The notes: generated by a model not told the origin, from the sequence alone. A stretch of 64,000 bases of DNA from Cellulomonas iranensis NBRC 101100 = JCM 18110 (GCF_001552375.1 NZ_BCRB01000002.1:31595-95594), one strand, 5' to 3'; counted from the stretch's first letter, positions 53,005 to 61,545 are shown. Numbers and translations are program-made.

Positions 53005-53676
53005 TCAGTCGATGATGCCGCGCCGCAGCCCGATCGCGACCGCCTGCGCGCGGTCGGACGCCCCGAGCTTGCGGAACAGCCGCCGCGCGTGGGTCTTGAC
53101 CGTGTCCTCCGAGAGGAACAGCTCCTGGCCGATCTGCGCGTTGGAGCGGCCGTGGCTCATGCCCACGAGCACCTCGATCTCGCGCTTCGTCAGCACCGGG
53201 GTCGGCTCGACGGGGCGTGCGGCGACACCCGCGTCGGCGCGCGCCACGTGACTCTCCTGCAGCGGCGTCGCCGGGTGCGGCACGGCCGGCACGGCCACGC
53301 CCGCGGTGACGGGGCTGGCCTGCACGTGCGCGGCGACGGCCGCGAGCTCGGCCCGGCCGACGTCGGGCGCGAGGAAGCCGCGCGCACCGAGCGCCAGGGC
53401 CCGGTCGAGCGCCTCGCCGTCGTCGGGCCCGGCGAGCAGCACGACGGCCGTCGACGGCGCGACCGCGCGCAGCCGGCGGATCGCCTCCGTGGGCCCGGCA
53501 CCGGGCAGGTGCGCGTCCAGCAGCACGACGGTGGGCGTGATGCGGCGCGCGAGCGCCAGCAGCTCGTCCGCGGTCGCCGCCGCCCGGACCGGCGCCAACG
53601 ACGGCACTCCGATCGATGTCACGACGAGCCGCTCGCGGACGGTCGCCGAGCCGTGGCAGACCACGACTCCAGCCAT
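53005..53676 (-). CDS. bldM: BldM-type orphan response regulator
   Basis: A 223-residue protein. The C-terminal helix-turn-helix (about 158-223), with GMSHGRSNAQIGQELFLSED and KTHARRLFRKLGASDRAQAV, is nearly identical, from memory, to Streptomyces BldM. The N-terminal receiver keeps Asp54 in VVLLDAHLPG but lacks the acidic pair after strand 1 (VVVCHGS), so phosphorylation is unlikely. No kinase gene is adjacent. ATG 53676 follows AGGAGG. Its place near guaB, a WhiD-type gene and groES matches the Streptomyces bldM-whiD region. BldM controls aerial growth and sporulation there; in a non-sporulating relative its role would differ. Confidence 0.88.
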   Translation of the reverse strand: MAGVVVCHGSATVRERLVVTSIGVPSLAPVRAAATADELLALARRITPTVVLLDAHLPGAGPTEAIRRLRAVAPSTAVVLLAGPDDGEALDRALALGARGFLAPDVGRAELAAVAAHVQASPVTAGVAVPAVPHPATPLQESHVARADAGVAARPVEPTPVLTKREIEVLVGMSHGRSNAQIGQELFLSEDTVKTHARRLFRKLGASDRAQAVAIGLRRGIID

Positions 53677-53873
53677 GGGTATCCTCCTCGCGCCGATCCC
53701 GGCACCACAACGCGTGCACGGGTCCATGCCTGCATCGGCGTTACCGGTGCGTCACGTTAGCCCTCACGCCCGACCACCGGGAATCAACGCGCCGTTTCCT
53801 CACGGTTGACGGGTCCCTCGTGATATGCCGTCACGCTATCGGGTCAGCGCGTCGGCACCGGATGAGACGCCCG

Positions 53874-54932
53874 TCACAGGGGTGCGGCCTGCGCGACGAC
53901 CGCCAGCACCTCGTGGACCAGCCCCGTCAGCGTGCGGGCGCGGTGGACCGACCGGTCGAGCGGGACGCGCTCGCCCGCGACCTCCGGCACCATGACGAAC
54001 TGCGGGAGGTCGTCCCGCTCCCGGGCGAGCGCCGCGACCACGGACAGGTCCGGCGCGGGCGCCTCGGAGACGGTCACGACGGCGCGGGCCCGGGTCATGA
54101 GCGCGAGCTCGCCGGCGTGCCGGGTCGACACGGGGCCGGCGACGAGCCGCGCGTCGACGCCGCCGTCGACGAGCGCCGCGGCGAGCGCGTGCGCGACCAC
54201 GGGACGCGTCTCCCCCGGCACCGGGAGCAGCAGCACGACCGCGGCGTCGGCCGCGGGGAGCGCGGCCGTGCGGGCGCGCAGCGCGGCGAGCACGCCCCCG
54301 ACCAGCGTGGCGCGCGCGTCGACGCCGGGCCGCTCGACGACCGTGCGTCGCGCGAGCGCGGCGAACGCGGGCTGGACGAGCCCCGTCCACCAGGCGGCGA
54401 GGTCGTCGACCGCACCGAGGTCGAGCAGCGCCACGCAGCGGTCGCCGCGCCCCGTCAGGGCGGCGTCGACGAGCTCGACGACGCCACGGGCGCCGGCCGC
54501 GCGCCCGGCCGGGGGCGCGTCCGTGGCGACGGCCGGGGTCGGCGCGCCGCTCGGCGTGGGCACGGTCGGGAGCCGCGCGGTGAGGTCGTCGCTGCGGGGC
54601 GGCGGGCCGGCGGCGACGTCCGCGGCGAGGGCGAGCCGGGCGGCCTCCGCGGGCGCGACGCCGTCGATCGTGAGGCGGCGCATGACGAGCAGCCGGTCGA
54701 GGTCGCCCGGGGCGTACCGGCGGTGCGCCCCGGCGTGGTGCTCGGACGGGCCGAGGCCGTAGCGGCGGTCCCACGTCCGCAGCGTCGCGGGGGCGACGCC
54801 GAGCCGGCGCGCGACGGCCGCGACGGTCAGCGCGGGCCCGTCGCCCCCGGGCTCGGTGCGGTCGTGCGGGTCGTCGACGGGACCCGTCGACACGTCCGCA
54901 CCGTCAAGCCCTTCCTCGGCTGCCGCGACCAT
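53874..54932 (-). CDS. MerR-family regulator with degenerate B12-binding-like domain
   Basis: A 352-residue protein. Residues 33-100 are a MerR winged helix (VAAVARRLGVAPATLRTWDR, YGLGPSEHHAGAHRRY). After a Pro/Ala linker, residues 145-350 follow the pattern of the helical plus Rossmann modules of cobalamin-dependent MerR proteins such as CarH and LitR. In the corresponding loop PGETRPVVAHAL, the cobalamin-ligand His (normally E-x-H) appears to be Arg, so it probably does not bind B12. ATG 54932 has no Shine-Dalgarno; a CACAAT box seven bases upstream suggests a leaderless mRNA. It is divergent from the WhiD-type gene. Confidence 0.8.
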   Translation of the reverse strand: MVAAAEEGLDGADVSTGPVDDPHDRTEPGGDGPALTVAAVARRLGVAPATLRTWDRRYGLGPSEHHAGAHRRYAPGDLDRLLVMRRLTIDGVAPAEAARLALAADVAAGPPPRSDDLTARLPTVPTPSGAPTPAVATDAPPAGRAAGARGVVELVDAALTGRGDRCVALLDLGAVDDLAAWWTGLVQPAFAALARRTVVERPGVDARATLVGGVLAALRARTAALPAADAAVVLLLPVPGETRPVVAHALAAALVDGGVDARLVAGPVSTRHAGELALMTRARAVVTVSEAPAPDLSVVAALARERDDLPQFVMVPEVAGERVPLDRSVHRARTLTGLVHEVLAVVAQAAPL

Positions 54933-55059
54933 GACGCGATTGTGCCAGCCACGGGCCGCGCCGCCCGCCTCGAGCGCGTCACGAGCTGGCGCGATCCGCC
55001 GGCGAACCGCGCCGCACCGCGCCGCATCGCGCCACCGAATCGCGTCAGCGAAGAGGGTC

Positions 55060-55088
55060 TTGAACAACTTCTGGCGCGGTTGTACGGT
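55060..55088 (+). promoter_or_regulatory. Predicted promoter of the WhiD-type gene
   Basis: TTGAAC (55060-55065) and TACGGT (55083-55088) are 17 bases apart. Transcription would start near 55095, about 88 bases before the ATG at 55183. Confidence 0.55.
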
Positions 55089-55182
55089 TACGGCACGTCA
55101 ACACGGGCAACCGTCGACGGCGACCGACTTTCGTCCCGGCCACGAGCCGCCGGACGTGCCGCACGAATCGAGGAGGACCCCC

Positions 55183-55479
55183 ATGGCTGAGATCTCGCGT
55201 CTGCCCGGACCGGTGATGGACCTGTGGGAGTGGCAGTTCGAGGGCGCCTGCCGCGACGCCGACCAGGACCTGTTCTTCCACCCCGAGGGCGAGCGCGGCT
55301 CGGCCCGCCGCCGCCGCGCCGAGGCCGCCAAGGCCATCTGCGCCACCTGCCCCGTCCTCAACGAGTGCCGCGAGCAGTCGCTCGCCGTGCGCGAGCCCTA
55401 CGGCGTCTGGGGCGGCCTCTCCGAGGACGAGCGCGCCGCCGTGCTCGCCGAGCGCGCCGGCCGTCGCGTCACCGCCTGA
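55183..55479 (+). CDS. whiD: WhiB3/WhiD-type iron-sulphur regulator
   Basis: A 98-residue Wbl protein. Four cysteines (23, 53, 56, 62, spaced C-x29-C-x2-C-x5-C) bind a 4Fe-4S cluster; the YGVWGGLSEDER turn and a basic tail (AERAGRRV) follow. The N-terminal LPGPVMDLWEWQFEGACRD and FFHPEGERGSARR runs match, from memory, Mycobacterium WhiB3 and Streptomyces WhiD rather than WhiB1 or WhiB2. These bind the primary sigma factor and respond to redox or nitric oxide. AGGAGG lies eight bases before the ATG. The neighbourhood (guaB, BldM-type gene, groES) supports orthology. Confidence 0.93.
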   Translation: MAEISRLPGPVMDLWEWQFEGACRDADQDLFFHPEGERGSARRRRAEAAKAICATCPVLNECREQSLAVREPYGVWGGLSEDERAAVLAERAGRRVTA

Positions 55480-55640
55480 CCCGCACCACCTGACCCCGCA
55501 CCACCGACCGCGCCCCGGTCCGACGCCGACGTCGGCCCGGGGCGCCGTCGTCCCCGGCGCCGTCGTCGGCCCCACGACCGGGGCGGCGCGCGCCGTCCCC
55601 CTCACGACGCGGCCCCGCCGTCACGCGTCGCCCCACGACG

Positions 55641-55675
55641 ACGAAGGCCCCCTCCGGGACGGAGGGGGCCTTCGT
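55641..55675. terminator. Bidirectional 15-bp hairpin between whiD and groES
   Basis: Perfect arms 55641-55655 and 55661-55675 around the loop GGGAC. It lies between the convergent whiD (+, ends 55479) and groES (-, ends 55711) genes; its distance of 36 bases from the groES stop suggests groES is transcribed alone. Confidence 0.85.
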
Positions 55676-55710
55676 GCTGCCGGGGACGGGCCCCGGGTGC
55701 AGCGGAGTCG

Positions 55711-56004
55711 TCAGCCGACGATCGCGAGGATGTCGCGCGCCGAGAGGATCAGGTAGTCCTCACCGGCGTACTTGACCTCGGTGCCGCCGTACTTGGAGTA
55801 GATGACCTTGTCGCCGACGGCCACGTCGAGCGGCACACGGTTCCCCTTGTCATCGATCCGGCCCGGACCCACGGCCAGGACCTCGCCCTCCTGGGGCTTC
55901 TCCTTGGCGCTGTCCGGGATGACGAGACCCGACGCGGTCGTCGTCTCGGCCTCAAGGGTCTTGACGACGATCCGGTCCTCGAGGGGCTTGATGGAGACCG
56001 ACAC
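55711..56004 (-). CDS. groES: Co-chaperonin GroES
   Basis: A 97-residue GroES with [20 protein letters not shown] at the N-terminus, mobile loop [18 protein letters not shown], and end [14 protein letters not shown]. It caps GroEL during protein folding. The upstream CIRCE element at 56145-56171 indicates HrcA control. No groEL follows: the terminator comes 36 bases later and the next gene is whiD on the other strand. The partner chaperonin must be elsewhere in the genome. Confidence 0.97.
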   Translation of the reverse strand: MSVSIKPLEDRIVVKTLEAETTTASGLVIPDSAKEKPQEGEVLAVGPGRIDDKGNRVPLDVAVGDKVIYSKYGGTEVKYAGEDYLILSARDILAIVG

Positions 56005-56144
56005 AGCGGACCTCCCCTTCGCATGTGAGTCGTTCTGAGGCAGTGTCTGCGCCGCACCGTCGCCGCCGTCGTCGCGGGTGCCGGGGCCACCTGTGCGGTT
56101 GGCGCCCCCTGACGGGACCGCCGGTTCCTCACTCTAGGAATGCG

Positions 56145-56171
56145 TTAGCACTCGGTCAACCCGAGTGCCAG
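56145..56171 (-). promoter_or_regulatory. CIRCE element (HrcA operator)
   Basis: TTAGCACTC (56145-56153), nine spacer bases, then GAGTGCCAG (56163-56171). This matches the CIRCE consensus TTAGCACTC-N9-GAGTGCTAA at 16 of 18 arm positions. It lies about 140 bases upstream of the groES start. Confidence 0.9.
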
Positions 56172-56277
56172 CATCCGGGTCCCCGACCTGCACGGTGACG
56201 CGGCCGCGGCGCGGCGCCCGGACCGCCCCGTGACGCCCCGTGACGTCCCGGCGGCGTGGCCGTGGGAGGCTGGGCGC

Positions 56278-57480
56278 GTGGACGACGCCGGGCTGGTCAA
56301 GCTCCTGCAGCCGGAGGGGTGGGCCCTGCTGCAGGCCCTGCCGCCGTACGACGAGCGGCTCGCGATGCCGATCGCCGAACGCCTCCAGAAGGAGGGTCTC
56401 GACCCCGCGCTCGTCGCGGCCGCGCTCACGCAGTCCCGGCTGCGCGCCAAGGCGCACGCCAAGCTCGGCGAGTTCGCCGAGGACATGCTCTTCACCGTCG
56501 CGGGCCTCGAGCAGGCGACGCGTCTCGAGGTCGCGGCCCACCACGCGCGGCGGTACCGCGACGCGGGCTGCACGTACGTCGCCGACCTCACGTGCGGGCT
56601 CGGCGCCGACGCGCTCGCGCTCGCGGGCGTCGGGCTGCGCGTCCTCGCGACCGACGTCGACGAGACGACCGCGGCGCTCGCGACCGTCAACCTGCGCGCC
56701 TTCCCCGAGGTGCAGGTGCGCATGGCGGACGGCACGGCGCTCGACCTGGCGGCCGAGGGCGTCGACGGCGTCTACGCCGACCCCGCACGCCGCACCGGCA
56801 GCGGCCGCCGCGTCTTCGACCCGAGCGCGTACGGCCCGCCGCTGGACGCGGTCCTCGCGACCCGCGACGTCGTCCCGGCGCTCGGCCTCAAGCTCGGCCC
56901 CGGCCTGGCCCACCGCGACCTGCCCGTGGACGCCGAGGCGCAGTGGGTCTCGTCGGACGGCGAGGTCGTCGAGCTCGGCCTGTGGTTCGGGCCGCTCGCT
57001 CCCGACGGCCCCGGCCGCACGGCCCTCGTGCTGCGCGACGGCGCCGCGCACACGCTGCGCGCGGACCCCGACGGCGACGACGACGCGCCCCCGGTCGGGC
57101 CGGTGGGCGGGTACCTGTACGAGCCGGACGGCGCCGTGATCCGCGCGGGGCTCGTGGGCACGGTCGCCCACCGCGTGCGCGGACGCCTGATCGACCCCAC
57201 GATCGCCTACGTGACCTCCGACGCCCTGGCGGACCGCACCGCGTGGCACCCGCTCGCGACCGCGTACCGCGTGCTCGACGACCTGCCCTTCGGCCTCAAG
57301 CGGCTGCGCAGCTACCTGCGCGAGCGCGGCGTGGGCCGCCTGACCATCAAGAAGCGCGGCACGGCCGTGGTGCCCGAGACGCTGCGCCGCCAGCTCGACC
57401 TGCGCGGCCCCGCCGAGGGGACGGTCGTGCTCACGCGCGTCGCGGGCCAGCAGCGCGTGCTCGTCGTGGAGCCGGTCTGA
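56278..57480 (+). CDS. Class I SAM-dependent methyltransferase with THUMP-like C-terminus
   Basis: A 400-residue protein. SAM-binding motif I is VADLTCGLGADALALAGVG, then VLATDVDETTAALATVNL; the motif IV region reads VYADPARRTGSGRRVFDP. The C-terminal part (ERGVGRLTIKKRGTAVVPE) matches the THUMP-like domain of an actinobacterial methyltransferase family, which suggests an RNA substrate, though this is unproven. GTG 56278 is preferred because GGGAGG lies eight bases upstream; a GTG at 56230 is in frame. Its stop overlaps the next start by one base (TGATG). Confidence 0.85.
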   Translation: MDDAGLVKLLQPEGWALLQALPPYDERLAMPIAERLQKEGLDPALVAAALTQSRLRAKAHAKLGEFAEDMLFTVAGLEQATRLEVAAHHARRYRDAGCTYVADLTCGLGADALALAGVGLRVLATDVDETTAALATVNLRAFPEVQVRMADGTALDLAAEGVDGVYADPARRTGSGRRVFDPSAYGPPLDAVLATRDVVPALGLKLGPGLAHRDLPVDAEAQWVSSDGEVVELGLWFGPLAPDGPGRTALVLRDGAAHTLRADPDGDDDAPPVGPVGGYLYEPDGAVIRAGLVGTVAHRVRGRLIDPTIAYVTSDALADRTAWHPLATAYRVLDDLPFGLKRLRSYLRERGVGRLTIKKRGTAVVPETLRRQLDLRGPAEGTVVLTRVAGQQRVLVVEPV

Positions 57481-58628
57481 TGGCGGCGCCCGTCGCGCTG
57501 CCGTTCGCGACGTCGGAGCGGTCGACCGTCGGCATCGAGTGGGAGGTCGGCCTGGTCGACGCCGACTCGGGCGACCTGCGGCAGGCCGCGCAGGCGATCT
57601 TCGAGGCCGTGCGCCCCGCCGACGGCACGGACCACCCGCACATCACGTCCGAGCTGCTGCTCAACACGGTCGAGGTGTCGTCGGGCAAGTGCCGCACGGT
57701 CGGCGAGGCGGGGGCGGACCTGCAGCGCGCGCTCGACGAGGTCGCGGCGGCCGCGCGCCCGCTGCGCATCGAGCTCATGGGCGCGGGCACCCACCCGTTC
57801 GCGAGCTGGGCGGCGCAGCGCGTCACCGACAAGGAGCGCTACGCGACGCTGATCGACCGCACGCAGTGGTGGGGCCGGCAGATGCTCATCTACGGCGTGC
57901 ACGTGCACGTGGGCGTCGAGGACCGCGACAAGGTGCTGCCGCTGAGCCGCGCGATGCTCACGGTGTTCCCGCACCTGCAGTCGCTGTCCGCGTCGTCGCC
58001 GTTCTGGGGCGGCAAGGACACGGGGTACGCGTCGAACCGGGCGCTGCTGTTCCAGCAGCTGCCGACCGCGGGGCTCCCGCCGCAGCTCGAGCACTGGGAG
58101 CAGCTCGAGCAGTACGTGGGCGACATGATGCACACGGGAGTGATCGACCAGGTCGACGAGGTCCGGTGGGACATCCGCCCGTCGCCGCGGTTCGGCACGC
58201 TCGAGATGCGGATCGCCGACGGCGCCGCGAACCTCCTCGAGGTCACCGCGATCAGCGCGCTCACGCACTGCTTCGTCGAGCACTTCTCGACCCTGATCGA
58301 CGCGGGCGAGCCGCTGCCGACCATGCCGCAGTGGTTCGTCCAGGAGAACAAGTGGCGCTCGGCGCGCTACGGGATGGACGCGATCGTCATCACCAACGCG
58401 GCGGGCGACGAGGAGCTCGTGACGGACTCGGTGAGCCGGTGGCTCGTCGAGCTCGCGCCCGTCGCGGACCGCCTGGGGTGCGCGGCCGAGCTCGAGCAGG
58501 TGCGCACGATCCTGCGCCGCGGCGCGTCGTACCAGCGCCAGCGCGCGGTGGCGCGCCGGAACGCGGGCGAGCTCGAGCCGGTCGTGCGGTCGCTCGTCGC
58601 CGAGCTCGCGGCCGGCCGCCCGCTCTGA
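57480..58628 (+). CDS. YbdK-type carboxylate-amine (glutamate-cysteine) ligase
   Basis: A 382-residue GCS2-family enzyme. Landmarks: TVGIEWEVGLVDADSGDL, SELLLNTVEVSSGKC, GTHPFASW, YGVHVHVGVEDRDKV, FGTLEMRIADGAANL, and QENKWRSARYGMDA, which hold the ATP-metal and substrate residues. Family members join glutamate to an amine with ATP; the physiological substrate is uncertain, because actinobacteria use mycothiol rather than glutathione. It is translationally coupled to the methyltransferase. Confidence 0.88.
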   Translation: MAAPVALPFATSERSTVGIEWEVGLVDADSGDLRQAAQAIFEAVRPADGTDHPHITSELLLNTVEVSSGKCRTVGEAGADLQRALDEVAAAARPLRIELMGAGTHPFASWAAQRVTDKERYATLIDRTQWWGRQMLIYGVHVHVGVEDRDKVLPLSRAMLTVFPHLQSLSASSPFWGGKDTGYASNRALLFQQLPTAGLPPQLEHWEQLEQYVGDMMHTGVIDQVDEVRWDIRPSPRFGTLEMRIADGAANLLEVTAISALTHCFVEHFSTLIDAGEPLPTMPQWFVQENKWRSARYGMDAIVITNAAGDEELVTDSVSRWLVELAPVADRLGCAAELEQVRTILRRGASYQRQRAVARRNAGELEPVVRSLVAELAAGRPL

Positions 58629-58665
58629 CCCGGGCCGTCGACGTCCGCCGTCAGCCCTTCCCCCG

Positions 58666-59886
58666 TCAGTCCTCCCACCGCCACGTCTGCAGCGCGTCCT
58701 CGAGCACCCCGAGCGCCGCGGTCTCGTCCGGCGCGTAGGTCAGCAGCCACCGCCACGTGCGCCCGCGGCGGTCGAGCCGGGCCTCGGTGCGCGCGAGCCC
58801 GGCGACCTGGAGGGTGCGCGTCGCCACGACGCCCGCGGGGGTGGCGCGCTCGCGCACGGGGCCGGCGGGCGTGACCCGTGGCCCCCAGGCGGTGCGCTCG
58901 GGCCGCTCGAGCGTGGTGCGCGCGTCGCGTCCCGGATCGGCGTCGGACACGGTGACGACGAGCGACGACGTCGGGCTGAGACGCAGGTAGGCGGCGGTCC
59001 ACGCGTCGTCGGGGCACGGCACGTCGGCCGCGACGAGCTCGGCCGGTGCCGCAGGTGCGCGGCACGAGGCGGCGAGCGCGAGGTCGGGCGTACGGATCGC
59101 GAGGCGTCCCGGTGCGGCGGCGGCCGGGCCGCGGGGCGCGGGTGGCGCACCCTCGGGGGTGAGCCAACGCCACGACGCGAGCACCGTGTCGGCGAGCCCG
59201 TCGACGCTGGTGTCGTCGGCGGTGCGCAGCACGCCGACCGCGAACGCCCACCCGTCGCGGTCCACGTGGGTGTCCGTCACGTGCCGCGTCCCGACGGCGA
59301 ACGTGTGACGCCACGCCGGGCCGGCGGCGGTCATCGCGTGGACGACGTCGCCGACCGCGGCCCTCCGCTCGCCCAGAGCGCGCGCCTGGGCGGGTCGGTC
59401 ACGGGCGCCCGCGAGCACGCCGCCCTGCTCGACGGCCCCGACCCGTCCGAGCACGACGACGAGCAGCGCGCGGTGCGCCCCCAGGAGGACCGTGGCCGGC
59501 TGGCACCGGCCGTGGGCGTCCGCAGCACGCGCGGGTACCGAGTGCCACGGCACACGGACCCGGAACCCGGGCGCGCCGGCTGACGAGGCGGGGTGCACCA
59601 CCTCGAACCGCAACGCGGTGGGGTCGGCGCCGGCCGGGAGCGGTGGCGGCGCCAGTGCGGCTGCGGCCGGCAGCCCGATGAGCGGCACCATCTCGCGGGC
59701 GCGGGACACCGCTCGCGCACGCTCGTCGGGCGGCAGGTCCGGGTCGAGGAGCGCGATCATGCGTCGCCGCATGCGCCAGCGTGCGACGGGTCCCCACGGG
59801 AGCTCCCGGACGACGAGGGCGACGAGCAGGAGGACGGCGGCGGGGAGCAGCAGGTCGCGCACCCTCCTGGCGTCGGCAGCCGGCAC
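58666..59886 (-). CDS. Membrane-anchored protein of unknown function
   Basis: A protein of about 406 residues. A hydrophobic N-terminal segment (RDLLLPAAVLLLVALVV) is followed by basic residues and a large soluble region rich in Ala, Pro and Arg that includes aromatic short strands such as WAFAVGVLRTADDTSVDGLA and ends ALQTWRWED. I recognise no domain. The start is unsure: GTG 59886 is chosen as lying downstream of a TATCTG box, but ATG 59925 and GTG 59862 are possible. It is divergent from the PadR gene. Low hydrophilic complexity in the middle leaves some doubt about details, but the frame is clearly coding. Confidence 0.6.
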   Translation of the reverse strand: MPAADARRVRDLLLPAAVLLLVALVVRELPWGPVARWRMRRRMIALLDPDLPPDERARAVSRAREMVPLIGLPAAAALAPPPLPAGADPTALRFEVVHPASSAGAPGFRVRVPWHSVPARAADAHGRCQPATVLLGAHRALLVVVLGRVGAVEQGGVLAGARDRPAQARALGERRAAVGDVVHAMTAAGPAWRHTFAVGTRHVTDTHVDRDGWAFAVGVLRTADDTSVDGLADTVLASWRWLTPEGAPPAPRGPAAAAPGRLAIRTPDLALAASCRAPAAPAELVAADVPCPDDAWTAAYLRLSPTSSLVVTVSDADPGRDARTTLERPERTAWGPRVTPAGPVRERATPAGVVATRTLQVAGLARTEARLDRRGRTWRWLLTYAPDETAALGVLEDALQTWRWED

Positions 59887-59919
59887 GCCGAACTTCAGTG
59901 TCCGACCACACCCACTAGT

Positions 59920-59948
59920 TTGCATCACCAGATAGCAGGCCTTACCGT
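59920..59948 (+). promoter_or_regulatory. Predicted promoter of the PadR operon (leaderless)
   Basis: TTGCAT (59920-59925) and TACCGT (59943-59948), 17 bases apart. The start of transcription falls on or next to the GTG at 59955, so the mRNA is probably leaderless. The AT-rich CTATCTGGTGATGCAAAC stretch on the opposite strand may be an autoregulatory site. Confidence 0.55.
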
Positions 59949-59954
59949 GAACGC

Positions 59955-60362
59955 GTGACCAGCGACCGCGACCCCCAGCTCCTCAAGGGCGTGCTGCCCA
60001 TGCTCACGCTCGCCGCGCTCACGCACGACGAGTCCTACGGCTACGAGCTCGTCGCGGCCCTGCGCGCGGCCGGCCTCGCCGAGCTGTCGACCGGGACGCT
60101 CTACCCCGTGCTGACGCGCCTCGAGCGCGACGGCCTCGTGACGTCCCGGCTCGTGGCCTCGTCGTCCGGCCCGGCCCGCAAGTACTACCGGCCCAGCGAC
60201 GCGGGCCTCGCCGCGCTGCGCACGCAGCGCGCGTCGTGGGCCGCGCTCGTCGCGACCGCCGACCGCGTCCTGCGCGCCGCCGCCGAGACAGCAGCCGCCG
60301 GCACGGCGGCCACCGACACCGCGCCCACCGCGGCGCCGACCCACCCGGAGGGGACCCGATGA
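59955..60362 (+). CDS. PadR-family transcriptional regulator
   Basis: A 135-residue protein. The PadR winged helix covers residues 8-95: LKGVLPMLTLAALTHDESYG, YELVAALRAAGLAELSTGTLYPVLTRLE (given here as STGTLYPVLTRLE) and the wing KYYRPSDAG. A short Ala/Thr/Pro tail follows. No Shine-Dalgarno; the gene is probably leaderless. Its stop overlaps the next start (ATGA). PadR regulators often control the membrane protein encoded next to them. Confidence 0.92.
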   Translation: MTSDRDPQLLKGVLPMLTLAALTHDESYGYELVAALRAAGLAELSTGTLYPVLTRLERDGLVTSRLVASSSGPARKYYRPSDAGLAALRTQRASWAALVATADRVLRAAAETAAAGTAATDTAPTAAPTHPEGTR

Positions 60363-60919
60363 CCACGCACCACGACACCGCACCCGACGCGTCCGCCACC
60401 GACGACGCCGCGCACCGCCTCACCTGGCGCGACCGCCAGCGACTGTCCTGGTGGTTCCTGCGGTTCGAGCTCGCGATGCAGGACTACCCGGGCCGCGAGG
60501 CCCGCCGCATCCGCCGCGAGCTGCGCGCGTCCGTGCTCGACGACGCGTCGCGCATCGGCCTCGACGCCGCGCTGCGCGACCTCGGGTCGCCCCGCCGCCT
60601 CGCGGCCGGGTACTTCGCCGAGCTCGAGCACGAGCGCCCGCGCTGGACCGACGGCGCCGTGCTCGCCGCGGTCGTCGGCGTCGCGCTGCCGCTCTACTCG
60701 TGGCTCGGCTGGCAGATGGGCGCGCTCGACGCGGTCGACGCGATGGGCGGCGGCACGGTCGAGCTGAGCTGGTTCGGCTCGCCCGTGACGCTCACGCGCA
60801 CCGCCGAGGAGATCTCCATGACGACGTCCGTGACCTGGGGCCCGCTCGCGCTGAGCGCGGCCCTCGCGCTGGTCGCGTTCGCGCTCGGTGCGCGCGTGTG
60901 GCGGCTGCGCCGCGGCTGA
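60359..60919 (+). CDS. PadR-linked membrane protein with HAAS-like domain
   Basis: A 186-residue protein. Residues 25-95 form a helical domain (DYPGREARRIRRELRASVLD, then ALRDLGSPRRLAAGYFAELE) with the pattern of HAAS-type signalling domains, followed by two membrane segments (about 100-120 and 160-180) and a short basic tail. Such pairs of a PadR regulator and a HAAS-like membrane protein are common. It is convergent with the response regulator, with only two bases between the stops. Confidence 0.8.
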   Translation: MTTHHDTAPDASATDDAAHRLTWRDRQRLSWWFLRFELAMQDYPGREARRIRRELRASVLDDASRIGLDAALRDLGSPRRLAAGYFAELEHERPRWTDGAVLAAVVGVALPLYSWLGWQMGALDAVDAMGGGTVELSWFGSPVTLTRTAEEISMTTSVTWGPLALSAALALVAFALGARVWRLRRG

Positions 60920-60921
60920 GC

Positions 60922-61545
60922 TCAGACCCACCCGTTGCGGCGCGCGAGCGCGACCGCCTCGTGCCGGTTCGTCACCCCGAGCTTGGCGACGGCCGACGAC
61001 AGGTGGTTGCGCACCGTGCCCGGTGCGAGGTGCACGCGCGCGGCGATCTGCTCGACGGGCGACCCGTCCGCCGCGAGCTCGAGCACGTCGGCCTCGCGGG
61101 CCGTCAACGGGCTGCCACCCGTCGCGATCGCCTCGGCCGCGAGCTCGGGGTCGACGTACCGACCACCCGCGTGCACCTGCCGCACCACGTCGGCCAGCAC
61201 GCGCGACGGCACGGTCTTGGGCAGGAACCCGCGGACGCCCGCCTCGAGCGCACGCTTGAGGTAGCCGGGCCGGCCGTGGCTCGTCACGACGACGGTCGCG
61301 ACCCGCGGGTCCGCCGCGAGGATCCGCGTGGCCGCGTCGATGCCGTCGGCCGCGTCGGTGCGGCCCCGGACCGGCATCTGGAGGTCGAGCAGCGCGACGT
61401 CCGGCCGGTGCACGCGGGCCGCGTCGACCGCCTCGTCGGCCGACGCGGCCCGCGCGACGACCTCGACGTCGTCCTCGAGGTCGAGCAGCGACGCGAGCGC
61501 GTCGCGGATGAGCGCCTCGTCGTCGGCCAGCAGCAGGCGGATCAC
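60922..61545 (-). CDS. NarL/FixJ-type response regulator
   Basis: A 207-residue protein with acidic pair Asp8/Asp9, phospho-acceptor Asp54 in ALLDLQMPVRG and LuxR-type helix-turn-helix near residues 143-205 (PLTAREADVLELAADGSP and RNHLSSAVAKLGVTNRHEA). The GTG start overlaps the kinase stop (GTGA). It resembles DesR-type regulators. Targets unknown; the adjacent small exporter-like gene could be one. Confidence 0.92.
   Translation of the reverse strand: MIRLLLADDEALIRDALASLLDLEDDVEVVARAASADEAVDAARVHRPDVALLDLQMPVRGRTDAADGIDAATRILAADPRVATVVVTSHGRPGYLKRALEAGVRGFLPKTVPSRVLADVVRQVHAGGRYVDPELAAEAIATGGSPLTAREADVLELAADGSPVEQIAARVHLAPGTVRNHLSSAVAKLGVTNRHEAVALARRNGWV

Noticed and set aside
53677..53873. 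A BldN-type sigma factor promoter upstream of the BldM-type gene
   Set aside because: A GGTAAC box is present but there is no CGTTGA-like partner at the right spacing, so I do not claim it.
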